Shown here: positions 7,655 through 16,374 of the stretch, piece by piece
Layout of the letters: each line of letters starts with the position of its first letter
Position numbering within the stretch: the stretch's first letter is position 1
NCBI GenBank assembly: GCA_964472305.1
Contig: CAYYJR010000021.1
Span: forward strand, 1 to 64,000
DNA length: 64,000 bases
DNA from: CAYYJR01 sp964472305
GTDB lineage: Bacteria > Armatimonadota > Hebobacteria > CAIYQO01
Direction of reading: 5' to 3'
Made by a program: the position numbers and the translations under genes
The notes under the pieces: generated by a model
Databases searched by the model: none
Told to the model about the DNA's origin: nothing
Seen by the model: the letters and a program-made list of their open reading frames with translations, nothing else

Positions 7655-10237
7655 TCAGTCCGCTCCCACACGCGTTTGATAGCACAGCACGTCCTGTTTC
7701 ACCGCGTCCGCGGCCAGCAGAATCTGTGTTTGTGCGCCGAAATCTGTCGCGTCGATCACCCGCACCACTGCCTGCCATTTCTCCGCGTGCGGCACCAACT
7801 CCAGCAATTTATTGGGCATGGCTTCGAATTGCCGCATGTCAATCGCATTCCCCGGTTGACCGGGCACCAGCGCCAGGTAGAGGATGTCCATCTCGACCAG
7901 TTCGTTGAGGAAATGCGTGCCCAGCGACGCGTCGGGGATCAGATTCTCGTGCATCATCACCAGTTCGACCAGCACCGACACGCGGTTGATATCGGTGAAG
8001 GTGACCGGCACGCCCAGCGAAGGCGTGCTGGTGCCCCAGCGTCCGGGACCCAGCAACACCAATGCCCCCGGGGCTGTCCCCAGTTCGGCGCGATTCAACT
8101 CGCCGATGAGTCGGGCGATCTGGTAGCGATCGTGATCCGGCAGCTTGCTGTATTCACCCGGCACCACGTAGATGAAGCGGTCGACCGGCACCAGCCGGGT
8201 ATGGCCGATGACGGCTCCGTGCGCCGTGAACAGGCGTTGCGCGATGGCGGCTTCGGTGTGCGGCAGACGGGTGGTCTCCGTGCCGACCACCGTCAGCGGA
8301 CGGCATTGCACCAGATTGATGCTGTAGGCATCCTCGACGAAGAAATTGGCGGTATATTCGATATCGACCGGGCAGCCATACGCTGCTTCCAGCGTTGACA
8401 GCATTTCGCGCATATCCGCCACGAACGGCGTCTGCGACAGCAGATGCCGGAACGTCAGGTCGTACCGATTGCCGCTCCCCTGTCGTTCGGCGAAGATGTC
8501 GAGTGGCAGCGCGGGATTTTCGCCAATAATGTCATCCAGGTAGCCGCTGACCACCTGGTTGGCGGTGAGATCCAGGTAATCGACCTTGCGCTGGGTGTAG
8601 TGGCGCATTTCGTCGTAGTTGGCCTCGGGCCGGCGTTGCGGCGCGTTCAGCGCGACGACGCGGGTATAGTCGTCATCCGATCGATCGACTGCCCGCGTGC
8701 CCAGTCCGAAGACCAACCGGAGCACGCCCGCCCGCGGGTCGATGTATTCGCTCCACGCATAAGGATTCAGCGAGAACCCGACGCCGGCAATTTGTGGGTA
8801 GTAATAATTGCCGTACCTGGCGCCGGAGACGCGCATGACCAGCAGCGCCATCTGCTCGTCGCTGTCCAGCAGTCCGCGCCGCTCGCGATAACGCAGTGCT
8901 TCCTCGCTCATGGTGCTGGCGTAGATGGTGCGCACGGCGGAGACGAAATCATCTAACCGCCGCTCGCTGGGGCCCTGGTTGGCGCAAAACACGCTGGCAT
9001 ATTTCCCGGCAAAGGAATTGCCGAAGTTATCTTCCAGCAGGGAACTGGAGCGGACAATGATCGGCGATTGGCCGAAGTAATCCAGCATCACCGCGAATTG
9101 TTTCATCATGGAGTCGGAGAAGGTGCCGGCGAGGATGCGCTGGCGCGACAGGCCGGCGTCATCGAGGAAGGTTTGCGGATTGCGCTGCTTCTGGCGCATC
9201 CACCAGATGCCGTTGCGCACCAGAAACGTGTAGAACACGTCCGAGCCGATATAAAACGAATCGTGAGGTTCAAGCGCGGGGAGCAGGTGCGGGCTTTGCT
9301 GCCGGAGAATGGCGCGTGCCAGCAGCATGCCGATCGATTTCCCGCCGATCAACCCGGTGCCGATGATGCGCTTGCGGACATCGAGAATATCGCGCAGAGT
9401 CAGGTAGCGCGACACTAGGTGCAGCATGCTCTCGTCGCGCGAGATCACCATGCGCAACAGGCGATGATAAAGCTCCATGCCGTCTTCCACGGCGGTCAGA
9501 TTACAATCGAACGACTCGCACAACTCCCGCCCGCGGATAAAGGTCCGTTCCCAGGAGCTGTGGGCAATGTCGGCATCCAATCCGGCCCAGGTACGCGTTT
9601 GTATCTCCGAGACCACCGCGCTGGCGGTGACGGGCGAAAATCGATCGCCGTCCCACACATGCAGCATGTCCATGGTGGGCGAATAGCGCGACTGTACCTT
9701 GACAGGCCGCAGGTACAGCTTGCCGTTGTCCCGATAGATATCGAGAAATAATTGCGTGGTTTGCAGGATGGGATCGGTGGCGTCGGAGGAATGCGTGTTG
9801 CGCAACAGGCCGAAGTAGGTGATGGTTTCGAGATCATACAGATATGGGCAGGTGAGCATGAAGAAGTTGCCCAGCATCTGATCGGAATACCAATCCACCA
9901 GCAGATCGGACAGGCAATCAAAGACGTAGAACGCGCCGCGCCCGGCTTCCTCGATAACCTGGTGCACCGCGGCGATAAATGCCTCAAAGCCTTCTTCAGG
10001 GCGCAGTTCGTGGATCTCTACGCCGAAATCGGGGGGCACTAACGGCGCATGGTTGGCGAAACGAAAGTAGATCAGCTTGCGTCCGCTGTCGCGAGCAGTC
10101 TGGCAAAAGGGGTGGACGAAGGCCAGGTAATCGTCAATATTGTCCATGCGCCAGACGATGTTATCTCCGGCAATCAATCCTTTCAGCACCCGGTCCAGGC
10201 CGGGTAAGCCGGTGGTGAGCGTTTCGTGACCTTTCAT
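7655..10237 (-). CDS. KaiC-like/PEP synthase N-domain protein (PEP/pyruvate-binding, no mobile domain)
   Basis: The 860-residue product begins with a RecA/KaiC-like region (LTTGLPGLDRVLKGLIAGDN, residues about 6-25) without a Walker A GxxxxGKT loop. It continues to about residue 230 with FYVFDCLSDLLVDWYSD, a KaiC-like Walker B area. From about residue 310 it follows the ATP-grasp part of PEP synthase / pyruvate phosphate dikinase (GTGLIGGKSIGMLLARAIL, IIVRSSSLLEDNFGNSFAGKY, GVGFSLNPY, LVFGLGTRAV). The phosphohistidine swivel and PEP/pyruvate barrel are absent, so it cannot complete the dikinase reaction alone. The ATG at 10237 has AAGGAGG five bases upstream; a GTG six bases earlier lies next to the ribosome site and is rejected. 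Such proteins are known but uncharacterised; I infer nucleotide-dependent regulation or phosphotransfer. Confidence 0.75.
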   Translation of the reverse strand: MKGHETLTTGLPGLDRVLKGLIAGDNIVWRMDNIDDYLAFVHPFCQTARDSGRKLIYFRFANHAPLVPPDFGVEIHELRPEEGFEAFIAAVHQVIEEAGRGAFYVFDCLSDLLVDWYSDQMLGNFFMLTCPYLYDLETITYFGLLRNTHSSDATDPILQTTQLFLDIYRDNGKLYLRPVKVQSRYSPTMDMLHVWDGDRFSPVTASAVVSEIQTRTWAGLDADIAHSSWERTFIRGRELCESFDCNLTAVEDGMELYHRLLRMVISRDESMLHLVSRYLTLRDILDVRKRIIGTGLIGGKSIGMLLARAILRQQSPHLLPALEPHDSFYIGSDVFYTFLVRNGIWWMRQKQRNPQTFLDDAGLSRQRILAGTFSDSMMKQFAVMLDYFGQSPIIVRSSSLLEDNFGNSFAGKYASVFCANQGPSERRLDDFVSAVRTIYASTMSEEALRYRERRGLLDSDEQMALLVMRVSGARYGNYYYPQIAGVGFSLNPYAWSEYIDPRAGVLRLVFGLGTRAVDRSDDDYTRVVALNAPQRRPEANYDEMRHYTQRKVDYLDLTANQVVSGYLDDIIGENPALPLDIFAERQGSGNRYDLTFRHLLSQTPFVADMREMLSTLEAAYGCPVDIEYTANFFVEDAYSINLVQCRPLTVVGTETTRLPHTEAAIAQRLFTAHGAVIGHTRLVPVDRFIYVVPGEYSKLPDHDRYQIARLIGELNRAELGTAPGALVLLGPGRWGTSTPSLGVPVTFTDINRVSVLVELVMMHENLIPDASLGTHFLNELVEMDILYLALVPGQPGNAIDMRQFEAMPNKLLELVPHAEKWQAVVRVIDATDFGAQTQILLAADAVKQDVLCYQTRVGAD

Positions 10238-10272
10238 ACCCACCTCCTTGAGTGGAGCGTTACGGACCAGCG

Positions 10273-10306
10273 CGATGGGGACGGCGTATATACGCCGTCC
10301 CCATCG
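10273..10306. terminator. Perfect 17+17 palindrome after gdhA, terminator candidate
   Basis: The arm 10273..10289 is exactly complementary to 10290..10306 with no spacer. It lies 64 bases beyond the gdhA stop and 35 bases before the start of the next gene. No T-run follows. It has the same design as the palindrome at 7523. Confidence 0.55.
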
Positions 10307-10370
10307 TCGATGCCGGGTAAACCACCCGCGGCAATCCTGTTCCGCGAAGGATTCGCGGCGCTGCGTGCCC

Positions 10371-11735
10371 TTACACCAGACCTTGATCGATCATGGCGTC
10401 GGCGACTTTCACGAAGCCGGCAATGTTGGCGCCCATCACGTAGTTGTCGGGTTGACCATACTCGATGGCCGCGGCGCGGGCATTGTCATGGATGCTCTTC
10501 ATGATTTGATACAAGCGAGCATCGACTTCTTCGCGGGTCCAGGAGATGCGCATAGAGTTTTGCGACATTTCCAGACCGGAGGTGGCGACACCACCGGCAT
10601 TGGCGGCTTTGCCGGGCGCGTAGAGGATTTTGTGCTTCAGGAACACCTCCACCGCCTCAGGTGTGCTGGGCATGTTGGCGCCTTCGCTCACCACGATGCA
10701 GCCATTCTTTACCAGTTCCAGGGCATCGTTGCCGTCGAGTTCGTTCTGCGTGGCGGAGGGGAAGGCGCAGTCGCACTTGATACCCCAGGGACGTTTGCCC
10801 GCGTGATACTCGGCGCCCGTGAACTTCTCGGCGTATTCGGCGATGCGTCCGCGGCGTTCGTTCTTCAACTCCAGCACCCATGCCAGCTTCTCGGCGGTGA
10901 TGCCGTCTTTGTCATAGATGGTGCCGTTGGAGTCGGACAATGTGACGACTTTCGCCCCGAGCTGGTTCAGCTTTTCCACGGTGTATTGCGCGACGTTGCC
11001 GGAGCCGGATACCGCGCAGACCTTGCCGGCGAAGTCTTCGCCGCGGGTTTTCAGCATCTCCATCGCCAGGTAGACGCAGCCGTAGCCGGTCGCTTCCGGT
11101 CGAATGAGCGATCCGCCCCACTTCAGCCCTTTACCGGTCAGCACGCCAGAGAACTCGTTAGCCAGGCGCTTATACTGGCCGAACATGAAGCCGACTTCGC
11201 GCCCGCCCACGCCGATGTCACCGGCCGGCACGTCGGTGTCCGGGCCGATCACGCGCCACAGGCCAGTCATGAATGACTGGCAGAAGCGCATCACTTCTCC
11301 ATCGCTTTTCCCCTTCGGATCGAAGTCCGAGCCGCCTTTGCCGCCGCCCATGGGGAGTGTGGTGAGCGAATTTTTGAATATCTGCTCAAACCCCAGGAAT
11401 TTGATGATCGACAGATTCACCGATGGATGGAAGCGGAGGCCGCCTTTGTACGGGCCGATGGCGCTGTTGAATTGCACGCGATAGCCACGGTTCACGCACA
11501 TCCGACCGTTATCGTCTTGCCAGGGAACGCGGAACATCATCGCGCGTTCGGGTTCGACAATTCGTTCGAGGATCGCGTGCTCGCGATACTTCTTGTGCCG
11601 TTCGATGACCGGCGCGATCGAGTCGAAGACTTCGATCACCGCCTGCATGAACTCCAGCTGGCCTTCGTTTTTGCGCTTCGTCTCTTCCAGCACCTGCGCG
11701 ACGTAACTGTTTGCCAGCATACCGATGCTCGTCAT
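10371..11735 (-). CDS. gdhA: NADP-type glutamate dehydrogenase
   Basis: The 454-residue product matches the hexameric bacterial GdhA length and motifs. These include GYRVQFNSAIGPYKGGLRFH with the substrate lysine, LPMGGGKGGSDFDPKGKSD with the catalytic lysine, PAGDIGVGGREVGFMFGQY, RPEATGYG, and a Rossmann segment VSGSGNVAQYTVEKL. The enzyme interconverts 2-oxoglutarate plus ammonium and L-glutamate in the cytoplasm, mainly in assimilation. GGGAGG precedes the ATG. It lies alone between a palindromic terminator downstream and an intrinsic terminator upstream (11892..11930), so it is probably monocistronic. Confidence 0.97.
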   Translation of the reverse strand: MTSIGMLANSYVAQVLEETKRKNEGQLEFMQAVIEVFDSIAPVIERHKKYREHAILERIVEPERAMMFRVPWQDDNGRMCVNRGYRVQFNSAIGPYKGGLRFHPSVNLSIIKFLGFEQIFKNSLTTLPMGGGKGGSDFDPKGKSDGEVMRFCQSFMTGLWRVIGPDTDVPAGDIGVGGREVGFMFGQYKRLANEFSGVLTGKGLKWGGSLIRPEATGYGCVYLAMEMLKTRGEDFAGKVCAVSGSGNVAQYTVEKLNQLGAKVVTLSDSNGTIYDKDGITAEKLAWVLELKNERRGRIAEYAEKFTGAEYHAGKRPWGIKCDCAFPSATQNELDGNDALELVKNGCIVVSEGANMPSTPEAVEVFLKHKILYAPGKAANAGGVATSGLEMSQNSMRISWTREEVDARLYQIMKSIHDNARAAAIEYGQPDNYVMGANIAGFVKVADAMIDQGLV

Positions 11736-11891
11736 GTGTTGATTCCTCCCTCAGCTATTGGTGTAGTTCTCGGTATTCGTACGCTCCGGATAACCACTCC
11801 GAAGCGCGCTGGCACGCTATTCGGCGTACCAGAGGGTATAAACAAGACCGCTTTCAGCGCGCGGACCAAGTGCGAGTAAGCATGCCTTGTT

Positions 11892-11930
11892 ATTAACAAA
11901 ACGACCCAAAAGCAGATGCTTTCAGGTCGT
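11892..11930 (-). terminator. Intrinsic terminator of the small gene upstream of gdhA
   Basis: On the minus strand a 14-base arm starting ACGACCTGAAAGCA pairs fully with TGCTTTTGGGTCGT (two G-U pairs, two-base apex), followed by TTTTGTT. The stop codon of the small ORF lies inside the first arm. This is the clearest rho-independent terminator in the window. Confidence 0.7.
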
Positions 11931-12113
11931 TATGCGAGTAATCTGGTGTGAAGTCGTCCCATCGGTCTGCCAGATGCAGGTATCCTCGGTATGGTAACGC
12001 ACGCAGCCGACCGGCGTCGTAAACCGGACGGATGCCAACGACATCGCGGGGGTGAGCCAGTACGTCGAGCGAGTATTCAGAATGATTGAAAGCAAGTTAG
12101 TCATTGCGTGCAT
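11922..12113 (-). CDS. Small 63-residue protein of unknown function
   Basis: The ORF reads MHAMTNLLSIILNTRSTYWL and then a polar, strand-like stretch with CVRYHTEDTCIWQTDG; a second ATG three codons in is equally possible. I do not recognise it. Support comes from context: a near-consensus promoter ends 27 bases upstream (12140..12167) and an intrinsic terminator overlaps its stop. Third codon positions are GC-rich like those of real genes here. No strong ribosome site is visible (only CAGGCA). The roughly 240-base transcript could instead be a small RNA, with the ORF accidental. Two cysteines and no signal peptide suggest a cytoplasmic small protein if translated. Confidence 0.5.
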   Translation of the reverse strand: MHAMTNLLSIILNTRSTYWLTPAMSLASVRFTTPVGCVRYHTEDTCIWQTDGTTSHQITRITT

Positions 12114-12139
12114 TGCCTGGTATCCTGCACCGGCATCGT

Positions 12140-12167
12140 ATTATAGCAGATTTCTTTGACTTGCCAA
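12140..12167 (-). promoter_or_regulatory. Strong sigma70-type promoter of the small gene
   Basis: The minus strand has TTGGCA, 16 bases, then a perfect TATAAT, predicting an RNA start near 12133. It is the best promoter match in this part of the window. Confidence 0.65.
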
Positions 12168-12465
12168 AGGGCAAACAAATGATCCTGCTTTTGCGGATAT
12201 GCCCCGATTATCCGGCGTGCCGCCTTGCCGGTGCGGTGTGTTCGGGCGCAGGAACGGTGCGGAAAAGGGAGTGCCGGCGGCGGCGAAGAACTGGTCATGC
12301 ATCACGCGGATGGGTGGGCGACAATGAGTGATGTTTCGCGGTGCGAGCATGATCCTCTAGAGGAGGTTAACGATGACGCATATCGCTAATTGCCCACCCC
12401 GACATGGGACGAGGGGATTCACCCTTAGTCCGGCCCGGCAGGCGAGCATCACCTTCATGGAGGTG
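12168..12465. other. Gene-free divergent intergenic stretch
   Basis: Between the small-gene promoter and the next plus-strand promoter I see only short overlapping ORFs without ribosome sites or recognisable residues. Confidence 0.5.
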
Positions 12466-12474
12466 TGGTATAAT
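12466..12474 (+). promoter_or_regulatory. Extended -10 promoter candidate for the beta-helix gene
   Basis: TGGTATAAT is a TGn-extended perfect -10, giving a start near 12481 and a leader of about 138 bases before the ATG at 12619. No clear -35 is present. Confidence 0.4.
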
Positions 12475-12618
12475 TGCTAACAACTTCATGCGGTGATAGA
12501 CGGACGCTCGCTGAACAATGCGAACGGTCGATCGCTGCCTCACCAAGCTGTCCATTAAAGCCGCGATAGGTCAATATTTCTGCAGGGCAAGCGCTGTGCT
12601 TGAGTCGGGGGCCGTTTA

Positions 12619-14961
12619 ATGCGCAAAGGTATGATGTTCACGCTGCTATTGGGATTCATGCTTGGCAGTCTCGTCCGGGCGGTGGAAGCCCCCGCGCAGA
12701 TTCCCGCGTTGAACTGGGAGCCGCGCTCCGACTGGGTGTCGGTCAAAGGTCCCGGCGGCGCGGTGGGCGACGGCGTGGCCGACGACACCGCCGCCATTCA
12801 GCAGGTGCTCTCCGCCGCGAAGAGCGGCACAACGATCTATTTCCCGCCGGGCGCCTATCGCGTCACCCGCACGCTGGAATTGCGCGGGGCGCCCGGGAGC
12901 GGCGGGCGACTGATGGGGGTGCAGGTGATCGGCCATGGGCGGGACACGCAACTGGTCTGGGATGGCAACGCCGGGGAGAAACTGTGGATTGATGACGGCG
13001 TGGTCCATTGCCGCTATATGGGACTGCTTTTCGACGGTCGCAACACCGCCGCGGTCGGCTTCTATCATGAAAACATCGGCTATCACTTCGAGACGAATCT
13101 GCGCAATCAATACCTGGCGTTCCGGAACTTCACCCAGGCGGGCGTATTGACGGGACTGGAGCCACCCGCCACCGCGGAGATCACCTTCGAGCACTGCCTT
13201 TTCGAGCACTGTGGCACGGGCTTGACCATCAGCAAGAGCAACGATTATGACTATACCATCGAGGGTTGCGAATTCCGCCGCTGCGGCACGGGCGTTCGGT
13301 GCACCTTCGGCAATTTTTACCTGCGCGACAGCCGCTTCGAGGCAAGCCGGGAGGCGGATATCGACGCACGCCCGCTGCACGGTTGCTCCATTCGGCGGTG
13401 CGTCTCCGTCGGATCCTTCACATTTCTCAAATATGTGACCCAGCCCATTGCCCCGCTGACGGTGCAGGATTGCCAGGTATCCGGCTGGAGAAATCCGGAG
13501 GGGGCGATCATCTATTCCGGCGCGCCGCTGTTGATGTTCGACTGCGTGTTCCGCAAGCCGCCCGGCAAGAATCCCCCGGTCACTCTCAAACGCGCCGACC
13601 AGGTGGCGATAGTGTCCGGGAACAGGGCAGTCGGCGTGAAGCAGGTGCTGCGGGCTGACTCCACCGCGCCGGTATACGTGATCCCGGCAGGCAAACGACA
13701 AGGCGCGTTGCGCTCTACGAGCATGCGCTTTCTGAAATCCGAGGCATGCCTTCCCGGCAAAGTGTTCGATGCCAAACGAGATTTCGGCGCCATTGGCAAT
13801 GCCCGGACCGACGATACCGCCGCCATCCAGCAGTGCATTGACGCCGCGCGGGCGCATGGCCGGGGCGCAATCGCGTATCTTCCAACCGGCGTCTACATCA
13901 TCAGCCGGACGTTGACCATCACCGGCAAGGATTACACGGTCGGTGGTGCCGGCTTCAGTTCGATGCTCTACTGGCGCGGCGCGGACGGCGGCGTCATGGT
14001 GGCCGTGCATGATCCGCAGAACGTGACACTGGAAAATCTCAATGTCGGCAATCATGATATCTTCCCGCTCATATCCGGCATACCGATGAAAAACGGCATC
14101 GACATCCTGCAGACCGGCTCGGGCCAGCCATCGTCGATGACGTATGATGGCGTGTGGGTGTTTGGCAAGTACCAGCGGCAACCCGACCGAAAAGGCCTGG
14201 TCTGCCGCAACCTGGGCGCCAACGCTATGGTCAGACTCAACTGCGTGGAAGGCAATCTGCGCTTTACCGATTGCGCCGCCGCCACCATTCTCGCCAACAC
14301 CACGTATGAAGGTTCGGTGACTGTTGACGGCAAAGATCCGCGGCGAACGGGATTGCTGGGCTTCATGACCCGCCTGGGCACCGTGGTGTCGCACGGCTTG
14401 TATCTGCGCGACAACCAGAACATCGTGATGAGCGACTTCTACATCGAACAGGCCGATGGGGGTTGTGTCTTTGAAGGCGGGCCGGGCCTGCCGGCAGGCC
14501 GGGCAACCATTGGGAATCATAAGTTTCATTTTGGCGCCGACGGCAATCCGGAGTGGATTCCCGGCGATCCATTGACCATCCACAACTACGCCGGAGAAAT
14601 TTTCTGGGGACCCTCCAAACCCCGTGAAGGCCGGGCCAAAACCTGGCGGATCGTCCACACGGGCGATCAGCCGGTGACGCTCTGGATTTACGCCGGCTGT
14701 TTCTACACCCGTCTCACGCCCACGCCTGAGCTCCAGCCGTCCGCCAAGCTCTATCTGCTGGGCGTCGAACGCGTTCAACCGGACGACGTCGCGGTGTTTC
14801 AACCGCCGGTAACCATGAAACCGCACCCGCTGGAGATGGCGGCATCCTACGCCCCGCCTCCCAAGAAGCTCCGGGAGCTCAGCTCGGCGCTGGACGATTT
14901 CCGGCGCCTGGGGGAAATGGACATAAAACTCAATTACGCCACATCGAGCACGTCGCGATAA
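12619..14961 (+). CDS. Secreted tandem pectate-lyase-superfamily (GH28-like) beta-helix protein
   Basis: The 780-residue product has a signal peptide (MMFTLLLGFMLGSLVRAVEA). Two parallel beta-helix domains follow, each opened by the superfamily signature: GDGVADDTAAIQQVLSAA with YFPPGAYRVTRTLEL (residues about 50-90), and GNARTDDTAAIQQCIDAA with YLPTGVYIISRTLTI (about 394-440). Helix rungs follow each. This layout is typical of exported rhamnogalacturonate lyase/polygalacturonase-like proteins in Planctomycetes and Armatimonadota. No GH28 NTD/DD/GHG set is evident, so the catalytic type is open and polysaccharide binding or lyase action are both possible. The start has only a weak GGGGG site. 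Confidence 0.8.
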   Translation: MRKGMMFTLLLGFMLGSLVRAVEAPAQIPALNWEPRSDWVSVKGPGGAVGDGVADDTAAIQQVLSAAKSGTTIYFPPGAYRVTRTLELRGAPGSGGRLMGVQVIGHGRDTQLVWDGNAGEKLWIDDGVVHCRYMGLLFDGRNTAAVGFYHENIGYHFETNLRNQYLAFRNFTQAGVLTGLEPPATAEITFEHCLFEHCGTGLTISKSNDYDYTIEGCEFRRCGTGVRCTFGNFYLRDSRFEASREADIDARPLHGCSIRRCVSVGSFTFLKYVTQPIAPLTVQDCQVSGWRNPEGAIIYSGAPLLMFDCVFRKPPGKNPPVTLKRADQVAIVSGNRAVGVKQVLRADSTAPVYVIPAGKRQGALRSTSMRFLKSEACLPGKVFDAKRDFGAIGNARTDDTAAIQQCIDAARAHGRGAIAYLPTGVYIISRTLTITGKDYTVGGAGFSSMLYWRGADGGVMVAVHDPQNVTLENLNVGNHDIFPLISGIPMKNGIDILQTGSGQPSSMTYDGVWVFGKYQRQPDRKGLVCRNLGANAMVRLNCVEGNLRFTDCAAATILANTTYEGSVTVDGKDPRRTGLLGFMTRLGTVVSHGLYLRDNQNIVMSDFYIEQADGGCVFEGGPGLPAGRATIGNHKFHFGADGNPEWIPGDPLTIHNYAGEIFWGPSKPREGRAKTWRIVHTGDQPVTLWIYAGCFYTRLTPTPELQPSAKLYLLGVERVQPDDVAVFQPPVTMKPHPLEMAASYAPPPKKLRELSSALDDFRRLGEMDIKLNYATSSTSR

Positions 14962-15076
14962 ATCACCGGTGGGCTATGGCGAACCGTGCAATCCCGCAGA
15001 GGCTTGCCACAGGCGACGCGCGGAAGGACGCAGGCGTCCGCCGAGGCGCCGCGGCGCGCACTCGACAGCGTGCGTC

Positions 15077-15595
15077 TGGATTATTCCAACAGCATCGCTG
15101 GTGCTGATAGGCACAGTCATCGGTGATATGGTCCGTTCACAAAACACGGGGCATCGGTCGCGTATCCTCGCTCTGGTCATTGCCGGTCTTCTGCTTACAT
15201 CCGGGGGGCTGCTTTGGCAACAACATCTGCTGATGAGTAAAGCACTCTGGACGCCGCCGTATATCCTCTTCACCACGGGATTCGGCACGTTCGTCTTGCT
15301 GCTACTGTATTTGCTCATCGATTTGCGTCCTTCTCGTGTTCGATGGTCATATCCGCTGCTTGTATTCGGTTCTAATGCCATCCTCGCCTATGTAGTTCCG
15401 ATTCTGGCCAAAGTCTGGATATTAGAACGGTGGCATATCACCACCGGTGCGACAATAGAGCAATGGATACTCTCCACGCTGGGTGCGCATGTCGGAGTGG
15501 TTGCTGCTGGATGGTGTTACACCATCTCATATATCCTCATCTGCTGGGGAATTCTTCTGCTGTTATATCGGAAGAGATGGTTCCTGCGTGTCTGA
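15077..15595 (+). pseudogene. 3' fragment of a membrane acyltransferase gene (HGSNAT/DUF5009-like)
   Basis: From IPTASLVLIGTVIGDMVRSQ onward the reading frame matches the C-terminal half of the multi-helix acyltransferases related to heparan-alpha-glucosaminide N-acetyltransferase. It has a loop and helix LWTPPYILFTTGFGTFVLLL, LLIDLR, and YPLLVFGSNAILAYVV, plus two final helices. The N-terminal half, with its catalytic histidine loop, is absent. The sequence before position 15077 is arginine-rich junk in all frames, so the gene is 5'-truncated. It follows the beta-helix gene by about 115 bases and precedes two other gene fragments. Confidence 0.6.
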
Positions 15596-15721
15596 AGCAG
15601 ACTGATGAACAGAGGCGATCCGCCATGCTGCGCGCGATTGCCCGGGACACAGCACAACTGGTCAGGTTTACCCGCCCATTTCGCGCCTTGACTCTATCCT
15701 GGTATAACGCCGGCGCGGCGA

Positions 15722-15832
15722 TCAAACGGTCCGGCGCACCACGAACACTTCCGCCCGGTGGGCACTGCCGCCGATCGCGCCGTTGAGAGGCAAGCCTTCG
15801 GTCATCAGGGTTTGGCCGGATAGCCATGGACC
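15722..15832 (-). pseudogene. C-terminal fragment of a GH36 alpha-galactosidase gene
   Basis: On the minus strand this encodes SGQTLMTEGLPLNGAIGGSA and RAEVFVVRRTV, then a stop. That is the same as the end of the intact GH36 gene at 22277..24352, and 15763..15814 is identical to 22318..22369 over 52 bases. Nothing upstream of it continues the gene. It is a recent partial copy or recombination scar. Confidence 0.75.
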
Positions 15833-16010
15833 GTAGCCAACTGCGGCGATATCGATCTCTGCGGCGAGAAGCGGCCGCAGTCATATTACCGTGATGTGCT
15901 CTGGCATCGGCGGGACACCCCCTATATCGGCGTGCGTGCCCGCGACCGATGACCGTCCGGTGCAGTGGGGCACCTGGGGCTGGGAAGATGTGCAAGCAAG
16001 CGGGACATGA
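15833..16010 (+). pseudogene. Fragment of a GH2 (beta-galactosidase type) gene, frameshifted
   Basis: The plus strand encodes VANCGDIDLCGEKRPQSYYR, then DVLWHRRDTPYIGVRARDR and a stop. The block CGDxDxxGxKRPQSYYRDxLW is highly characteristic of the region after the catalytic barrel in bacterial GH2 beta-galactosidases. In the next frame it continues RPVQWGTWGWEDVQAS, again GH2-like, so a frameshift lies near 15948. Both ends are missing. It abuts the GH36 fragment directly. Confidence 0.6.
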
Positions 16011-16090
16011 CCCGGCTGCGAGGGGCAGGCGCTGCCAAAGTAACTGATGATCGGAGCATGTGTCGTTGAGCAGTAACGCATGTGCTACCG

Positions 16091-16126
16091 ACACTGCCGC
16101 CGGAGGTGATTCTCCGGCGGCAGTGT
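16091..16126. terminator. 15-pair hairpin, orphan terminator candidate
   Basis: ACACTGCCGCCGGAG, six bases (GTGATT), and its exact reverse complement. It follows the GH2 fragment and may be the terminator left from the lost gene. A moderately T-rich stretch lies about 20 bases further on. Confidence 0.45.
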
Positions 16127-16374
16127 GGCAGATCAATCGGTGTCGTTACCATTCGGTTTCTTTTCGGAGGAGAAGGGGATTCGAGATATTGACGTCGAAA
16201 GTGAACGCATCGTCGGATGAATCAGATGATTGGTCACGGTATGGAGTGAGCTGTCGCATCACAGTGATTGCCCATGTCGCGTCGAGTAATGATCAGGAGG
16301 GTGGTCTCGGTCGCATGCCTCTCACCGTGTGAAACGCTGGACCGCACGATCGCTTAAGCGTAAGGAGCCAAACG
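16127..16374. other. Leader region without a gene
   Basis: I see no gene here. The last bases hold the AAGGAG ribosome site for the gene at 16375. A short ORF from 16060 has no site and no family features. Confidence 0.4.

Noticed and set aside
12646..14826. 726-codon antisense frame inside the beta-helix gene
   Set aside because: Histidine/arginine-rich product without family features or ribosome site; it mirrors the GC-rich codons of the plus-strand gene. The same applies to 52490..54484, 54465..55541, 55897..57858, 58870..60126 and 60188..61450.
14969..15595. Complete 208-residue membrane protein
   Set aside because: The first 36 residues are arginine-rich and not part of the family; only the C-terminal half is homologous, so I call a 5'-truncated pseudogene.
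16060..16332. 90-codon ORF before the GH99-like gene
   Set aside because: It reads across a terminator-like hairpin, has no ribosome site and no recognisable residues.
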